Assembly: GCF_001436375.1 (NCBI RefSeq)
Contig: NZ_AZGA01000070.1
Span: 118,757-182,756 of the forward strand
Origin: Agrilactobacillus composti DSM 18527 = JCM 14202
GTDB taxonomy: Bacteria; Bacillota; Bacilli; Lactobacillales; Lactobacillaceae
Length of the DNA stretch: 64,000 nucleotides
Direction: 5' to 3'
The first letter of the stretch is position 1; each line of letters opens with the position of its first letter. The notes below the pieces were generated by a model. It was not told the origin of the DNA and did not search any database. It worked only from the letters and a program-made list of their open reading frames with translations. Of the stretch, positions 9,667-18,511 are shown piece by piece. Both the position numbers and the translations under genes were made by a program.

Positions 9667-10782
9667 TTAATACGGTGTGGAATGAGTTTGCTTTTGAAAT
9701 TTGCTGTTCTGCAAATTTTGACCTAAGGCCGCTCTTCTGGCTGCCAATTGGGCTAAGATCTGCTTGCGGTGGGCGGCGTCAATAATATCGGCAGCTTCCC
9801 CTTCCGTTTCAACGGTTTGCAAGTAACCAGTTGTTGCCATGGCACTCTTTTGCTCGTCGGCACGTTGCCCAAAAAAGCTGACCGCAGAGCCTAGTAAAAT
9901 CACGACGATCCCCACCCAAGTATTGGCCACGATAGATTCACTGATCAATATGAGGGCTAAAATAGGAGCTAAGGCTGGTTTGATGAAGAATACCAGGGAA
10001 GCCGTGGATACATCAGAGCGCTCCATGGCCATGAAGTAAGTGGCAAAGCCGATCCCCGTGACCCCAATGCCAATGAAGAGGATCATTAAGATGGTGCTGG
10101 CTGAAATCCCCGCAAAATAAGGAATGGCCACAAAATCCTTGGCTAAACTACTATGACCAAATAACTGGGCCACAATGGGTAAATGGCTGAGCCCCATCAA
10201 CAGCGCCAATTCTAAACTACCCAAGATAAAGGTAAAACAAGTCATGGTCACCCCATTGAAGTGACGGTTTTTAGAAACTTTCCGAGAGATAATGCTGTAA
10301 AAGCCAAAGGTGATGGCCGATAATACCGCTAAGATCATCCCCACCCCATTGCTGAGATGAAAGGGATTGATAATGACTAACAAACCAATGGTGGAAACGA
10401 TGACAGAGACTAGACTGCTCCGAGATAGTTTTTCATGTAAAATTAAGTAAGAAAATAAAAGGGCAAATACAGGATTAGAGCTAAACAATACCGCCACGAT
10501 GCTGGCTTTGCCATAGACAACGGCTAATTGGAACAAAGTCATGCTGACAATCACACATAACAAGCCAGTCAAAGCAAAGCTGGCGAAGGCTTTCCTATCA
10601 ATATGTAAATCATTAGCTTTCATCGACCGTAAGGCTAGGGGCAATAGTACCAGCCCGCCAATCAAGAAGCGGATAAAGTTCAGTTGAATCGGGTTAAAAA
10701 CACTACCGGCTAATTTTAAAGTAATTTCCATGGAACTAAATAAGAAAGTTGAAATCAAAACGAATAGAAACGTCTTTCGCAA
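9667..10782 (-). CDS. EamA/DMT-family transporter
   Basis: 371 residues. Two EamA repeats of five membrane helices each (about 1-140 and 150-300) define a drug/metabolite transporter-superfamily permease. A soluble tail of about 65 residues, rich in Ala and Gln, follows and is longer than usual. The start is TTG at 10782 with AGAGG ten bases upstream; no ATG or GTG fits better. It is 24 bp downstream of the AEC carrier gene on the same strand and probably cotranscribed. The substrate is unknown; members of this family export amino acids, nucleosides or other small metabolites. Confidence 0.85.
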   Translation of the reverse strand: MRKTFLFVLISTFLFSSMEITLKLAGSVFNPIQLNFIRFLIGGLVLLPLALRSMKANDLHIDRKAFASFALTGLLCVIVSMTLFQLAVVYGKASIVAVLFSSNPVFALLFSYLILHEKLSRSSLVSVIVSTIGLLVIINPFHLSNGVGMILAVLSAITFGFYSIISRKVSKNRHFNGVTMTCFTFILGSLELALLMGLSHLPIVAQLFGHSSLAKDFVAIPYFAGISASTILMILFIGIGVTGIGFATYFMAMERSDVSTASLVFFIKPALAPILALILISESIVANTWVGIVVILLGSAVSFFGQRADEQKSAMATTGYLQTVETEGEAADIIDAAHRKQILAQLAARRAALGQNLQNSKFQKQTHSTPY

Positions 10783-10806
10783 AACAATAGGACCTCTTTT
10801 GTTGAA

Positions 10807-11754
10807 TTAGTGAACCATTTGAATCAGTGTCATTAAAATCGGAATCACAGCCATACTGATGACCGTACTTTCCGTCACCATGATCGCCGCATAGTCAGCA
10901 TCTGCGCCATATAACTTAGCGACAACCGGCGCATTGGTCATTACCGGCATGGCGGACTGCATGATGAAAACTTGTTTCAATAAAACGGGTAAGTGCGTTG
11001 GTAAAACCAGACAAGCCATGATGATTGGTGCCAAGATAAACCGGCCCAGTAAAATCCCCAAGGAATCCTTGGAAAAACTGAAATGCCGCAACCCCACCAA
11101 GGCGATTTGAATCCCAATGAAGAACATGGACAATGGAATCGTTAGAGCGCCAATATAATAGAAGTCCGACATGATAAACACTGGCAGATGCCAGCCTAAC
11201 AGCACAAAGATAACCCCTAAAATAAAGCCAAATAATGGCGGTGAGAAAACTTTTTTTACAGCCGTCAAGAAATTAAAGCTGGCTTCTCCAGTCCCGTCCT
11301 TTTTGATCAAATAAACCCCTAAGGTCCAAAAGAAAAAGGTATTGGCCATGTAATAAACCAAGACATAAGGTAAACTGGCATTGCCAAACAACGCCTTGTT
11401 AACAGGTAAGCCAATAAAAACGGTGTTGGAGTTAAAGAACATTGATTTAAATAGCCCCACACGGCTCTTACGGATTTGAAAGACTTGAACGGCGGCAAAA
11501 GATAGGGCAAACAGAATAATCATGGAGATTACCGGAAACCGCAAATCCGGCAACAATGTCTGCAGTTGTTTCTTAGAAAAGTCCCGCATGATCGTATCGA
11601 TCATGTAACAGGGTAGTGCCACTTGGGTCACTAACCGGGCGATTAGCCGACTGGCTTGATCATCAAACCATCCTGCTCGGGTTAGGACATACCCCACGGC
11701 GATCATGACCAAAATGATCAACACGCCGGATAGGCTGCCAAAGAAGACCTCCAT
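10807..11754 (-). CDS. AEC-family (auxin efflux carrier-like) transporter
   Basis: 315 residues with about ten membrane segments in two halves. The N-terminal GVLIILVMIAVGYVLTRAGWFD segment, followed by a proline in helix 2 (VALPCYMI), is characteristic of the AEC family, which in lactic acid bacteria includes malate permeases such as MleP. The start is an ATG at 11754 with GGAGG six bases upstream. It is first gene of a probable two-gene operon with the EamA transporter. A malate role is possible because a malic enzyme is present in the window, but that gene is 12 kb away and there is no direct link. Confidence 0.85.
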   Translation of the reverse strand: MEVFFGSLSGVLIILVMIAVGYVLTRAGWFDDQASRLIARLVTQVALPCYMIDTIMRDFSKKQLQTLLPDLRFPVISMIILFALSFAAVQVFQIRKSRVGLFKSMFFNSNTVFIGLPVNKALFGNASLPYVLVYYMANTFFFWTLGVYLIKKDGTGEASFNFLTAVKKVFSPPLFGFILGVIFVLLGWHLPVFIMSDFYYIGALTIPLSMFFIGIQIALVGLRHFSFSKDSLGILLGRFILAPIIMACLVLPTHLPVLLKQVFIMQSAMPVMTNAPVVAKLYGADADYAAIMVTESTVISMAVIPILMTLIQMVH

Positions 11755-11835
11755 ATTACACCTCCAAAAAAATATTAATCAATTTCTAATGGTAGCACGT
11801 TTTCAGTTGACATAACAGCCAGTTTCTGAAACTTA

Positions 11836-11862
11836 TTGTTTTCATTTGTTTGATGTTATAAT
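11836..11862 (+). promoter_or_regulatory. Distal promoter P1 of pyruvate oxidase (extended -10)
   Basis: TTGTTT (11836-11841), a 15-bp spacer and a perfect TATAAT (11857-11862) preceded by the extended -10 TG (TGTTATAAT). It would give a leader of about 220 nt before the pox start at 12088. Confidence 0.55.
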
Positions 11863-11880
11863 TAGATTAGTAAAAAGAAG

Positions 11881-11920
11881 CCCGTGGGCGTTGTGCTGGC
11901 ACCATCTGAGGCGGTACAAC
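11881..11920 (+). ncRNA. Unassigned hairpin in the pyruvate oxidase leader
   Basis: Just after the predicted P1 start, GTTGTGCTG (11890-11898) can pair with CGGTACAAC (11912-11920) with two G-U pairs, preceded by the small palindrome CCCGTGGG. An AT-rich tract follows. It is GC-rich in an otherwise AT-rich intergenic region, so it stands out. I do not recognise it as a known riboswitch; it could be an attenuator or an mRNA-stabilising hairpin. Confidence 0.4.
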
Positions 11921-11940
11921 AATTTTATTAGAAAATTTTA

Positions 11941-11955
11941 TTTTCATAATGAAAA
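11941..11955. promoter_or_regulatory. 15-bp palindrome upstream of pyruvate oxidase
   Basis: TTTTCATAATGAAAA is a perfect palindrome about a central A. It lies about 35 bp upstream of the P2 -35 box, a position suited to a regulator binding site. The regulator is unknown. Confidence 0.35.
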
Positions 11956-11988
11956 TTCCCATTGTTTCACTTTTTTTGAGCTTAATAT

Positions 11989-12017
11989 TTGTTTCCTTTC
12001 TATGGAAGCGGTATACT
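11989..12017 (+). promoter_or_regulatory. Proximal promoter P2 of pyruvate oxidase with cre-like overlap
   Basis: TTGTTT (11989-11994), 17-bp spacer, TATACT (12012-12017). The sequence ATGGAAGCGGTATAC at 12002-12016 matches the cre core WTGNAANCGNW and overlaps the -10 box. CcpA repression of pox genes is known in Lactobacillus plantarum, which makes this plausible. Confidence 0.55.
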
Positions 12018-12087
12018 TTTAAATGTAGGCAACTTACTTTTTGTAAGAAAACTATTGAATATTTTTATTTTAAAGGGGGATTTTAGA

Positions 12088-13824
12088 ATGGCAGACACAA
12101 TTAAATCTGGCATTGCAATGGTCAAAGTATTGGAATCTTGGGGTGTCGATCACCTCTATGGCATTCCGGGGGGTTCTTTTAACTCCACCATGGATGCACT
12201 CTTTAACCAACGGGACAGTATTAAATATATTCAAGTCCGACATGAAGAAACCGGCGCCATCGCCGCTGCGGCTGACGCTAAATTAACGGGCAAATTAGGG
12301 GTCACCTTTGGCTCTGCTGGTCCCGGGGCCACCCATCTATTTAACGGCTTATACGATGCCAAAATGGATCACGTGCCAGTTTTAGCTTTAATTGGGCAAG
12401 TGGCCGCACCTGCTATGAATACTGACTTCTTCCAAGAATTAAATGAAAATCCGATGTTTGCTGATGTGGCTGTTTATAACCGGACTGTTATGACAGCGGC
12501 CCAACTACCCCACGTGGTGGATCAAGCTATTCGTCATGCTTATAAAGAAAGTGGCGTCGCTGTGGTCACGATTCCAGTGGATCTAGGTTGGGTGGACATC
12601 CCAGACACTTATGAATCTACTGCTGGTAATTACCGCAAACCAAATTATGAACCTGCCGTTGCTGACATTGATGCGGCCATCAAGTTATTAGATGCTGCGA
12701 AACGGCCAGTGATGTATGTGGGTCAAGGTATTCGCGGGGCTTCTGATGAAGCCCAAAAAGTCGCTGAATTATACTCCCTGCCAATTGTCTCCACCGTTTT
12801 AGCCAAGGGCTTAATTCCAGATGACAATCCGGCCTACATGGGCACAGCGGCCCGGGTCGCCACCAAACCTGGTAATGACATCATGGCTAATGCCGATACC
12901 ATCTTATTTGTAGGTAGTGACTTCCCATTTGCGGCTTACTTCTTTAACCAAGCGGCTAAGTTCATCCAAGTAGATATTGATAGTTCTAAATTTGGCAAAC
13001 GCCATCACACCGATGTGTCCATTCTTGGGGATGCCAAGCGCGTCTTAGAATTATTCCTTGAACGGGGCCACAAGAAAGACACCACTGGCTTTTACAAGGC
13101 TGCTTTAGATGATCGGGCTAACTGGATGCAATGGGTCAAGAGCTTCTCTGAAGACGACCGCACACCTTTACGGGTTGAACCAGTTTATGAACAAATCAAC
13201 CGCATCGCTAAACCTGATGCCCTCTTTCCAACTGACGTGGGTAATGTCACCATCGATTCCGTGCGTTTCTTAGACATGACACCAAAACAAGCCTTTACCA
13301 CTTCTGGTTGGTTTGCCACCATGGGTTACGGCTTACCAGCTGGCTTAGCTGCTAAATTAAGCTTCCCAGATCGCCAAGTTATCACCATCAGTGGTGATGG
13401 GGGTTGGGCGATGGCTTCCCAAGATATTATTACCGAAGTCAAATATAACCTGCCAATCGTCAATGTTATCTTGAGTAACGAAAGCTTTGGTTTCATCAAG
13501 GCCGAACAAGATGACACTCATCAAAGCCATTACGGTGTTGATATCCAAGGCGGCGATTGGGGTGCTGCTGCCACAGCCTTAGGCGCTAAGGGCTTCACCG
13601 TTCGTACTTTAGCTGAATTAAAGGCTGCCTTCAAAGCAGCTGAAAATCCAGATGGCCCAATCGTCATTGACGTGAAGATTGCCGACGAACGGCCAATCCC
13701 AGTTGAAAACTTAGTCTTAGATACCGCCACCCACAGTCAAGCCGACGTGGATGCCTTTAATAAGACTTATGAATCCAAAGATCTGGTACCATTTAGAGAA
13801 TATCTGGAAAAATATAATGCGTAA
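12088..13824 (+). CDS. poxB: Pyruvate oxidase (acetyl phosphate and H2O2 forming)
   Basis: 578 residues. A TPP- and FAD-dependent enzyme converting pyruvate, phosphate and O2 to acetyl phosphate, CO2 and H2O2. The N-terminal PYR domain has YGIPGG and the catalytic glutamate in RHEETGA (about 51-57); the central domain binds FAD; the C-terminal TPP motif begins GDGGWAMASQD at about 436 and ends with a conserved NVILSN. Length and sequence resemble the L. plantarum enzyme more than acetolactate synthase. The start ATG at 12088 has AAAGGGGGA upstream; an open frame continues further 5' but crosses promoter P2. Two promoters, a hairpin leader and a cre-like site suggest control by oxygen and sugar. 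Confidence 0.93.
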   Translation: MADTIKSGIAMVKVLESWGVDHLYGIPGGSFNSTMDALFNQRDSIKYIQVRHEETGAIAAAADAKLTGKLGVTFGSAGPGATHLFNGLYDAKMDHVPVLALIGQVAAPAMNTDFFQELNENPMFADVAVYNRTVMTAAQLPHVVDQAIRHAYKESGVAVVTIPVDLGWVDIPDTYESTAGNYRKPNYEPAVADIDAAIKLLDAAKRPVMYVGQGIRGASDEAQKVAELYSLPIVSTVLAKGLIPDDNPAYMGTAARVATKPGNDIMANADTILFVGSDFPFAAYFFNQAAKFIQVDIDSSKFGKRHHTDVSILGDAKRVLELFLERGHKKDTTGFYKAALDDRANWMQWVKSFSEDDRTPLRVEPVYEQINRIAKPDALFPTDVGNVTIDSVRFLDMTPKQAFTTSGWFATMGYGLPAGLAAKLSFPDRQVITISGDGGWAMASQDIITEVKYNLPIVNVILSNESFGFIKAEQDDTHQSHYGVDIQGGDWGAAATALGAKGFTVRTLAELKAAFKAAENPDGPIVIDVKIADERPIPVENLVLDTATHSQADVDAFNKTYESKDLVPFREYLEKYNA

Positions 13825-13850
13825 TCGTTAAAAATCACGCATCACACTGA

Positions 13851-13907
13851 AAAGGTCCCGGTAAGAAATCAAATTTTAGATTTCTCACCGGGACCTTTTT
13901 TAATTTT
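13851..13907 (+). terminator. Terminator of pyruvate oxidase
   Basis: AAGGTCCCGGTaAGAAATC pairs with GATTTCTcACCGGGACCTT, followed by T6 and a further T-rich tract. The stem is about 18 bp with one mismatch. Confidence 0.92.
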
Positions 13908-13927
13908 AATTAATAACAGACGATTAA

Positions 13928-15019
13928 TTATTTCTTAGCAATATAATCTTGCGCTTTAAGCAATTCTGCCAGTAAGATTGCCCCACCAGCGGCACCACGG
14001 GCCGTGTTGTGCGACAAGCCGATGAATTTCCAATCATAGACGGTATCTTCTCGTAAACGGCCAATAGAAATACCCATGCCGTTTTCAAAGTTAACATCTA
14101 ATTGAACTTGGGGCCGATCGTCTTCGGTCATATATTGGATGAATTGTTTCGGAGCACTTGGCAAATTCTGTTCTTGGGGAATTCCATGATAGCTTGTCAA
14201 AGCATCGATCAATTCTTGCTTAGTTGGGTTTTGTCTGAACTTCACAAATGCAGCAGCTGTATGACCATATAAAATTGGCACCCGTACACACTGGGTAGTA
14301 ATGACTGGCGTTGTTGCAGGCACAATGGCCTTCTTTTCAGGGTCAATACTGCCCCAGATCCGCAGTGGTTCTTTTTCAGACTTTTCTTCTTCCCCACTGA
14401 TGTAAGGAATAATATTGCCCTTCATTTCAGGCCAGTCTTCAAATGTCTTCCCAGCCCCAGAGATGGCTTGGTAAGTGGTGGCAACAACTTCATAAGGCTC
14501 AAATTGTTGCCAAGCAGATAAGGCCGGCGTATAGCTTTGGATGGAACAGTTTGGCTTAACGGCGATGAAACCCCGTTTAGTCCCTAAACGTTCCCGTTGG
14601 TACTTGATGATATCTGTGTGATCGGGATTGATTTCAGGAACAACCATTGGAACATCTGGCGTCCAGCGATGGGCACTGTTGTTAGAAACCACTGGTGTTT
14701 CCGTTTGGGCGTATTCTGTTTCAATTTTCTTGATAGCATCTTTGGACATATTGACCGCAGAAAAGACGAAATCCACTTGAGAGGCAACTTTATCAATGTC
14801 GTTTACATCTAGAATTGTTAAGTTCTTAACAGCTTCTGGAATTGGTGTATCCATGCGCCAACGGCCGTTGACAGCTTCTTCGTAAGTTTTACCAGCACTA
14901 TGGGGGCTTGCAGCGACCGTAGTTACTTCAAACCAAGGGTGGTTTTCCAACAACGAAATGTAACGTTGTCCCACCATGCCTGTTGCGCCGATAATACCAA
15001 CCTTTAATTTCTCATCCAT
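13928..15019 (-). CDS. asd: Aspartate-semialdehyde dehydrogenase
   Basis: 363 residues. NADP-dependent reduction of aspartyl phosphate to aspartate semialdehyde, feeding lysine, diaminopimelate, methionine and threonine synthesis. The Rossmann motif GIIGATGMVGQRY is at 8-20 and the catalytic cysteine in KPNCSIQ is C158. The length and the motif GAAGGAILLAELL near the C-terminus resemble the archaeal/fungal-type ASADH subfamily rather than the about 330-residue Bacillus Asd. The start ATG at 15019 has GAGGGACGG upstream. It is a single gene, insulated from the upstream MFS gene by a terminator. Confidence 0.93.
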   Translation of the reverse strand: MDEKLKVGIIGATGMVGQRYISLLENHPWFEVTTVAASPHSAGKTYEEAVNGRWRMDTPIPEAVKNLTILDVNDIDKVASQVDFVFSAVNMSKDAIKKIETEYAQTETPVVSNNSAHRWTPDVPMVVPEINPDHTDIIKYQRERLGTKRGFIAVKPNCSIQSYTPALSAWQQFEPYEVVATTYQAISGAGKTFEDWPEMKGNIIPYISGEEEKSEKEPLRIWGSIDPEKKAIVPATTPVITTQCVRVPILYGHTAAAFVKFRQNPTKQELIDALTSYHGIPQEQNLPSAPKQFIQYMTEDDRPQVQLDVNFENGMGISIGRLREDTVYDWKFIGLSHNTARGAAGGAILLAELLKAQDYIAKK

Positions 15020-15080
15020 ATATAACCGTCCCTCATATTTTGATTAAATAGCAACTAAGCACTATATTAAGATAAAATTA

Positions 15081-15126
15081 GAAAAAAAACAATGTTCAGA
15101 CACTTTTTTGTGTCGTAAATTGTTCA
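15081..15126 (-). terminator. Terminator of the DHA3-type MFS gene
   Basis: On the minus strand GAACAAT and ATTGTT arms enclose GACAC/GTGTC arms, followed by eight T residues. It separates the MFS gene (stop at 15140) from asd. Confidence 0.8.
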
Positions 15127-15139
15127 AAAAATATTTACA

Positions 15140-16387
15140 TCAGTGTGTCAACCACTTTTTCACCACGAACCGATTGCTGACTAACAGCGGCACAAGTAAA
15201 ATCAATGCCAACAACCCGCAAGCGGGAAAACCAAACAAACCAGAAGTTAAATCCATGATTCCCCCAACATACAGACTCCCAATAGGTGTCGAGCCTTGAT
15301 TTAATAAAACATAGACACTCATGATCCGGCCTCTTAAGGCATCAGGTACCGAAAATTGAAAAGAGGCATTGGACTGATTCAAAAAAATCATATTGCAAAA
15401 CCCAATCACCACCATCAATCCCCAAGCCAGCCCATAACTGTGGACAAAAACCATCGCCATTTGAACGACAATCGTTCCTGCTGTGACCAGCAAGTATAAA
15501 CTACGGCGCAAACCATAGCGGGCAAGATAACTCATTAGAAAAGCAGCTATCAATGACCCAATCCCCGTAGCTGATAACAAGCTGGCATACCCCTGTGCCC
15601 CTTGATGCAAAACTGTCTGGGCATAAATGGGAATAATAACATTGTTGTTGAAATTAAGCGTACAAACAATCAACATCATTTCAGCACTGATCCGAATATT
15701 ATCATTGTGCCAAACATATGCAAGCCCTTCGTGAATATCTTGCAGGACAGCATGACGCACGCTGGTAGTTGTTTTTTGGATAGTTTGCACATGATAAAGA
15801 CCCAGAATAACCGCAATGTAACTGCCGGTATCAATCAAAAAACACCAGCCGATCCCTACCTTTACAATTAAAATACCTGCAATAGCCGGACCAACAATTT
15901 TAGCCAAATTAAAGATGGACGAATTTAGGGAAATACCATTCATCAAATCTTTTTGACCCACTAGTTCCACTACAAAGGATTGTCGAGTTGGCGTATCAAT
16001 ACTTTGCAATGTGCCATACCCCAAGGCAATCACCAAGACCTGCCAGTATTGAATAACCCCGGAGAATACCAGTATCGTCATGGCCAAGCCCAACAAGAGA
16101 AAACCAAATTGAGTGATCAACAAAATAGTCCGCTTGGGATAACGATCAATCAATGTCCCGGCAATTAAAGTCAAACCAAGGATTGGTATAAATTGGCAAG
16201 CCGTCACGACCCCTACCAACAAGGCGGATTTAGTCATTTGATAAACCAACCACGTTTGGCTCGTGCGCTGAATCCAGGTTCCTATGACGGAAAGACATTG
16301 TCCCAACCAAAAATTACGGAAATTTCTAGAACGTAACGAAGAAAAGGTACTACTGAAAAAATTAAGATGCACAATATAAGACACCAA
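15140..16387 (-). CDS. MFS transporter, DHA3 / MFS_3 (EntS-like) type
   Basis: 415 residues, 12 membrane segments. The N-terminal SRNFRNFWLGQCLSVIGTW, then the loop with DRYPKRTIL between helices 2 and 3, and the central TPTRQSFVVELVG are hallmarks of the MFS_3 exporters related to EntS and macrolide-efflux proteins. The start is TTG at 16387 or the adjacent GTG at 16384; AAAGG lies 5 or 8 bases upstream respectively. A second, unrelated MFS exporter gene lies immediately upstream. The substrate is unknown. Confidence 0.85.
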   Translation of the reverse strand: MVSYIVHLNFFSSTFSSLRSRNFRNFWLGQCLSVIGTWIQRTSQTWLVYQMTKSALLVGVVTACQFIPILGLTLIAGTLIDRYPKRTILLITQFGFLLLGLAMTILVFSGVIQYWQVLVIALGYGTLQSIDTPTRQSFVVELVGQKDLMNGISLNSSIFNLAKIVGPAIAGILIVKVGIGWCFLIDTGSYIAVILGLYHVQTIQKTTTSVRHAVLQDIHEGLAYVWHNDNIRISAEMMLIVCTLNFNNNVIIPIYAQTVLHQGAQGYASLLSATGIGSLIAAFLMSYLARYGLRRSLYLLVTAGTIVVQMAMVFVHSYGLAWGLMVVIGFCNMIFLNQSNASFQFSVPDALRGRIMSVYVLLNQGSTPIGSLYVGGIMDLTSGLFGFPACGLLALILLVPLLVSNRFVVKKWLTH

Positions 16388-16525
16388 TCTAACCTTTACG
16401 GTCAGTAGTTTAATTTATAATGATGAAATAAATTAAAATCATCATCGACCCCAACGGCTTAAATGTCAACATTGGCTCCTAAAATCACACCTTGAGAACT
16501 CAGTATTTTTAAGAACAATTGCCAA

Positions 16526-17965
16526 TTAACTTTGAACCGTAGCGCGTTTATCCTGAATGTAGCGGGCAATGCTGATACCATCAGCCAGCAAACAAAAAAT
16601 CATAGAGACAATATACGCAATTCTAGAACCTGCTAAGAACAAATCTGGTCGCCCGGCGACATAGGTGGTGATCTTATACCCGCCGGCTAAGGTCATCCCC
16701 CAAAATAATACCGTCGTTGCAAAGGCTACGCCTAACACCATGCCCAAATTCCGGGCTAAGGCATTGATACTGCCCGCCACCCCTAATTGGGTCTTATCCA
16801 CACTAGACATTACTAAATCATTATTAGGTGACTGAAACAGCCCTGTACCTAACGCCATGATCACTGTGGCTCCGATGTAATACCATAAAGCCGTGTCCAC
16901 TTGTAAAAAAGTGAATAATAATTGGGATACCGCAATCAAGGATAAGCCGATAATAGTCACAAATTGGGCATTATAATAATCTGCTAAATACCCGCCAATG
17001 GGCCCGGCCACCAACATCACGATGGGGAAAATCGCCAGTAATAACCCGGCCGTCCCGATGGCAAAACCCCGGGCGTTATATAAATAAAAAGGCATCAAAA
17101 CATTGGGGAAAAAATTGGATAGAAAAATTAACAAGGCAGCAACTATACCATAGGTAAAAGGCTGATTTTTAAATAGTTTAAAATCCACCAAGGGTTGCGC
17201 GTGGCGCCGCTCCACGATGATAAAGGTCCCCAATAAAATAAGTGCCGCTAAAAATAGTCCTAACACGCGCAGGTCATTGAAGTGCCATTCTTGGCCTAAA
17301 AAGATAGCCATGAACAAAGCCACGATAAACCCGGCAAAACTCAAAAAACCTGGCCAGTCCATAGGTTCAGATTTCGTTTGATCTTGCTTTGGGAAAACAA
17401 TGAAACTGATCAAGATAGCGATAATGCCCACCGGTACATTGACCCAAAAGATATAGCCCCAAGTCAAGTGGGCTAGGATCAAGCCCCCTAAAGCAGGTCC
17501 GGCCACACTGCCCAATGCCACAAAGGTCCCCACAAAGCCCATGGCTCGGCCCCGTTGCTTGAGTTCAAAAGCACTGGTGACGATCCCAAAACTATTGGAC
17601 AAGGTCATGCTAGCCCCAAAGGCTTGAATAATGCGGGCAAACAACAAGAAACCTAAATTCAGCTCTAAACCAGATAAAAAGGACCCTAAGATGAACACTA
17701 AAGTCCCCACCTTAAATACCCTAGTCTTCCCATACATATCCCCTAAACGACCAAAAAATAGCAACAACGCACACATAAAAATCAAATAAATTGATGTGAC
17801 CCATTCTGCTTGATTCACCGGAATGGCCAGCCCCTTAGAAATCTGGGGCATGGCAATATTCACAATACTGGCATCCAAGTTGGACATGAACGAAAATAAC
17901 CCAATTGCCACCAAGATCAGCCAATGATATTGCTTTTGCTTATTTGGTGCAGTCTGTGCAGCCAT
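16526..17965 (-). CDS. MFS drug exporter, DHA2 (EmrB/QacA) type, 14 TMS
   Basis: 479 residues with about 14 membrane segments. The N-terminal motif LDASIVNIAMPQISKGL (helix 1), then GRLGDMYGKTRVFKVG (loop 2-3) and motif C GSVAGPALGGLI in helix 5 identify a DHA2 antiporter. Such proteins export dyes, quaternary ammonium compounds or bile-like amphiphiles using the proton gradient. The ATG at 17965 has AAGGAGG upstream. The 138 bp to the next MFS gene holds only a weak ATGATG/CATCAT hairpin. No dedicated regulator is adjacent. Confidence 0.9.
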   Translation of the reverse strand: MAAQTAPNKQKQYHWLILVAIGLFSFMSNLDASIVNIAMPQISKGLAIPVNQAEWVTSIYLIFMCALLLFFGRLGDMYGKTRVFKVGTLVFILGSFLSGLELNLGFLLFARIIQAFGASMTLSNSFGIVTSAFELKQRGRAMGFVGTFVALGSVAGPALGGLILAHLTWGYIFWVNVPVGIIAILISFIVFPKQDQTKSEPMDWPGFLSFAGFIVALFMAIFLGQEWHFNDLRVLGLFLAALILLGTFIIVERRHAQPLVDFKLFKNQPFTYGIVAALLIFLSNFFPNVLMPFYLYNARGFAIGTAGLLLAIFPIVMLVAGPIGGYLADYYNAQFVTIIGLSLIAVSQLLFTFLQVDTALWYYIGATVIMALGTGLFQSPNNDLVMSSVDKTQLGVAGSINALARNLGMVLGVAFATTVLFWGMTLAGGYKITTYVAGRPDLFLAGSRIAYIVSMIFCLLADGISIARYIQDKRATVQS

Positions 17966-18060
17966 GCGCTTGCCTCCTTAACTTAGTTTCATAATTAGGG
18001 TCAGTTTAGCATGATAGGTTTTGGGGTGAAAGCAATACGACTTACTTAAAGTTAATAAAA

Positions 18061-18103
18061 AATAGCCATCTAGTTGGGGGTTTGGCCCGCATAGATCGCT
18101 ATT
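18061..18103 (-). terminator. Second, larger terminator-like hairpin
   Basis: AATAGCcATCTA pairs with TAGATcGCTATT with one C-C mismatch; the loop has a GGG/CCC inner stem. On the minus strand T6 follows. It lies 20 bp beyond the first terminator of the DUF2187 gene, so it may be a back-up or an independent structured element. Confidence 0.55.
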
Positions 18104-18123
18104 GTGCAAGGTTTTTACGACCA

Positions 18124-18156
18124 CAAAAAAACGCCTAACCTAATTGTTAGACGTTT
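18124..18156 (-). terminator. Terminator of the DUF2187-like gene
   Basis: AAACGtCTAAC pairs with GTTAGgCGTTT, followed by seven T residues on the minus strand. Confidence 0.85.
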
Positions 18157-18173
18157 CAACTCTTAATCTTTGG

Positions 18174-18440
18174 TTACTTCTTATCTTTATCCTTGGGTGT
18201 TGTCGATTTCTTTGACTTACCAGATTTTCGCAAATGCTTGAAATTAACAATTGTGCGGTACTTTAAATCTTCCACAACTGTGCGTTCTGATGGATCAAAA
18301 TCTTCAATGGTCACCATAGCTGAGTTCGTGTATACCTTAGATACGGTCCCCTTAAAAGAAACCGGCACATCTGTACTCTTGCGGACAGTGATCTTGTCGC
18401 CCACGGCAAATTCTGGTTCTTTTTCAGTTTGATTATCCAT
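18174..18440 (-). CDS. Small DUF2187-like protein
   Basis: 88 residues. The core EFAVGDKITVRKSTDV...GTVSKVYTNSAMVTIEDF has the all-beta, KOW/SH3-like look of the DUF2187 family of small Firmicutes proteins, and a lysine- and serine-rich tail (about 70-88) suggests nucleic acid or surface contact. The start ATG at 18440 has GGGAGG upstream. It is monocistronic, with two hairpins downstream. The function of the family is not established. Confidence 0.7.
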   Translation of the reverse strand: MDNQTEKEPEFAVGDKITVRKSTDVPVSFKGTVSKVYTNSAMVTIEDFDPSERTVVEDLKYRTIVNFKHLRKSGKSKKSTTPKDKDKK

Positions 18441-18511
18441 CTCATTGCCTCCCTTTGCATACTAATCCTATTATAAAGGGAATTAAACCTTAAGTAAACC
18501 AAGTACGCGTC

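Noticed and set aside
11874..11925. T-box-like sequence on the minus strand (GGTGCCAGCAC with a small GCCC/GGGC hairpin and T run)
   Set aside because: No stem I, specifier loop or upstream T-box features are present in the 160 bases before it, and the region contains plus-strand promoter elements of pox.
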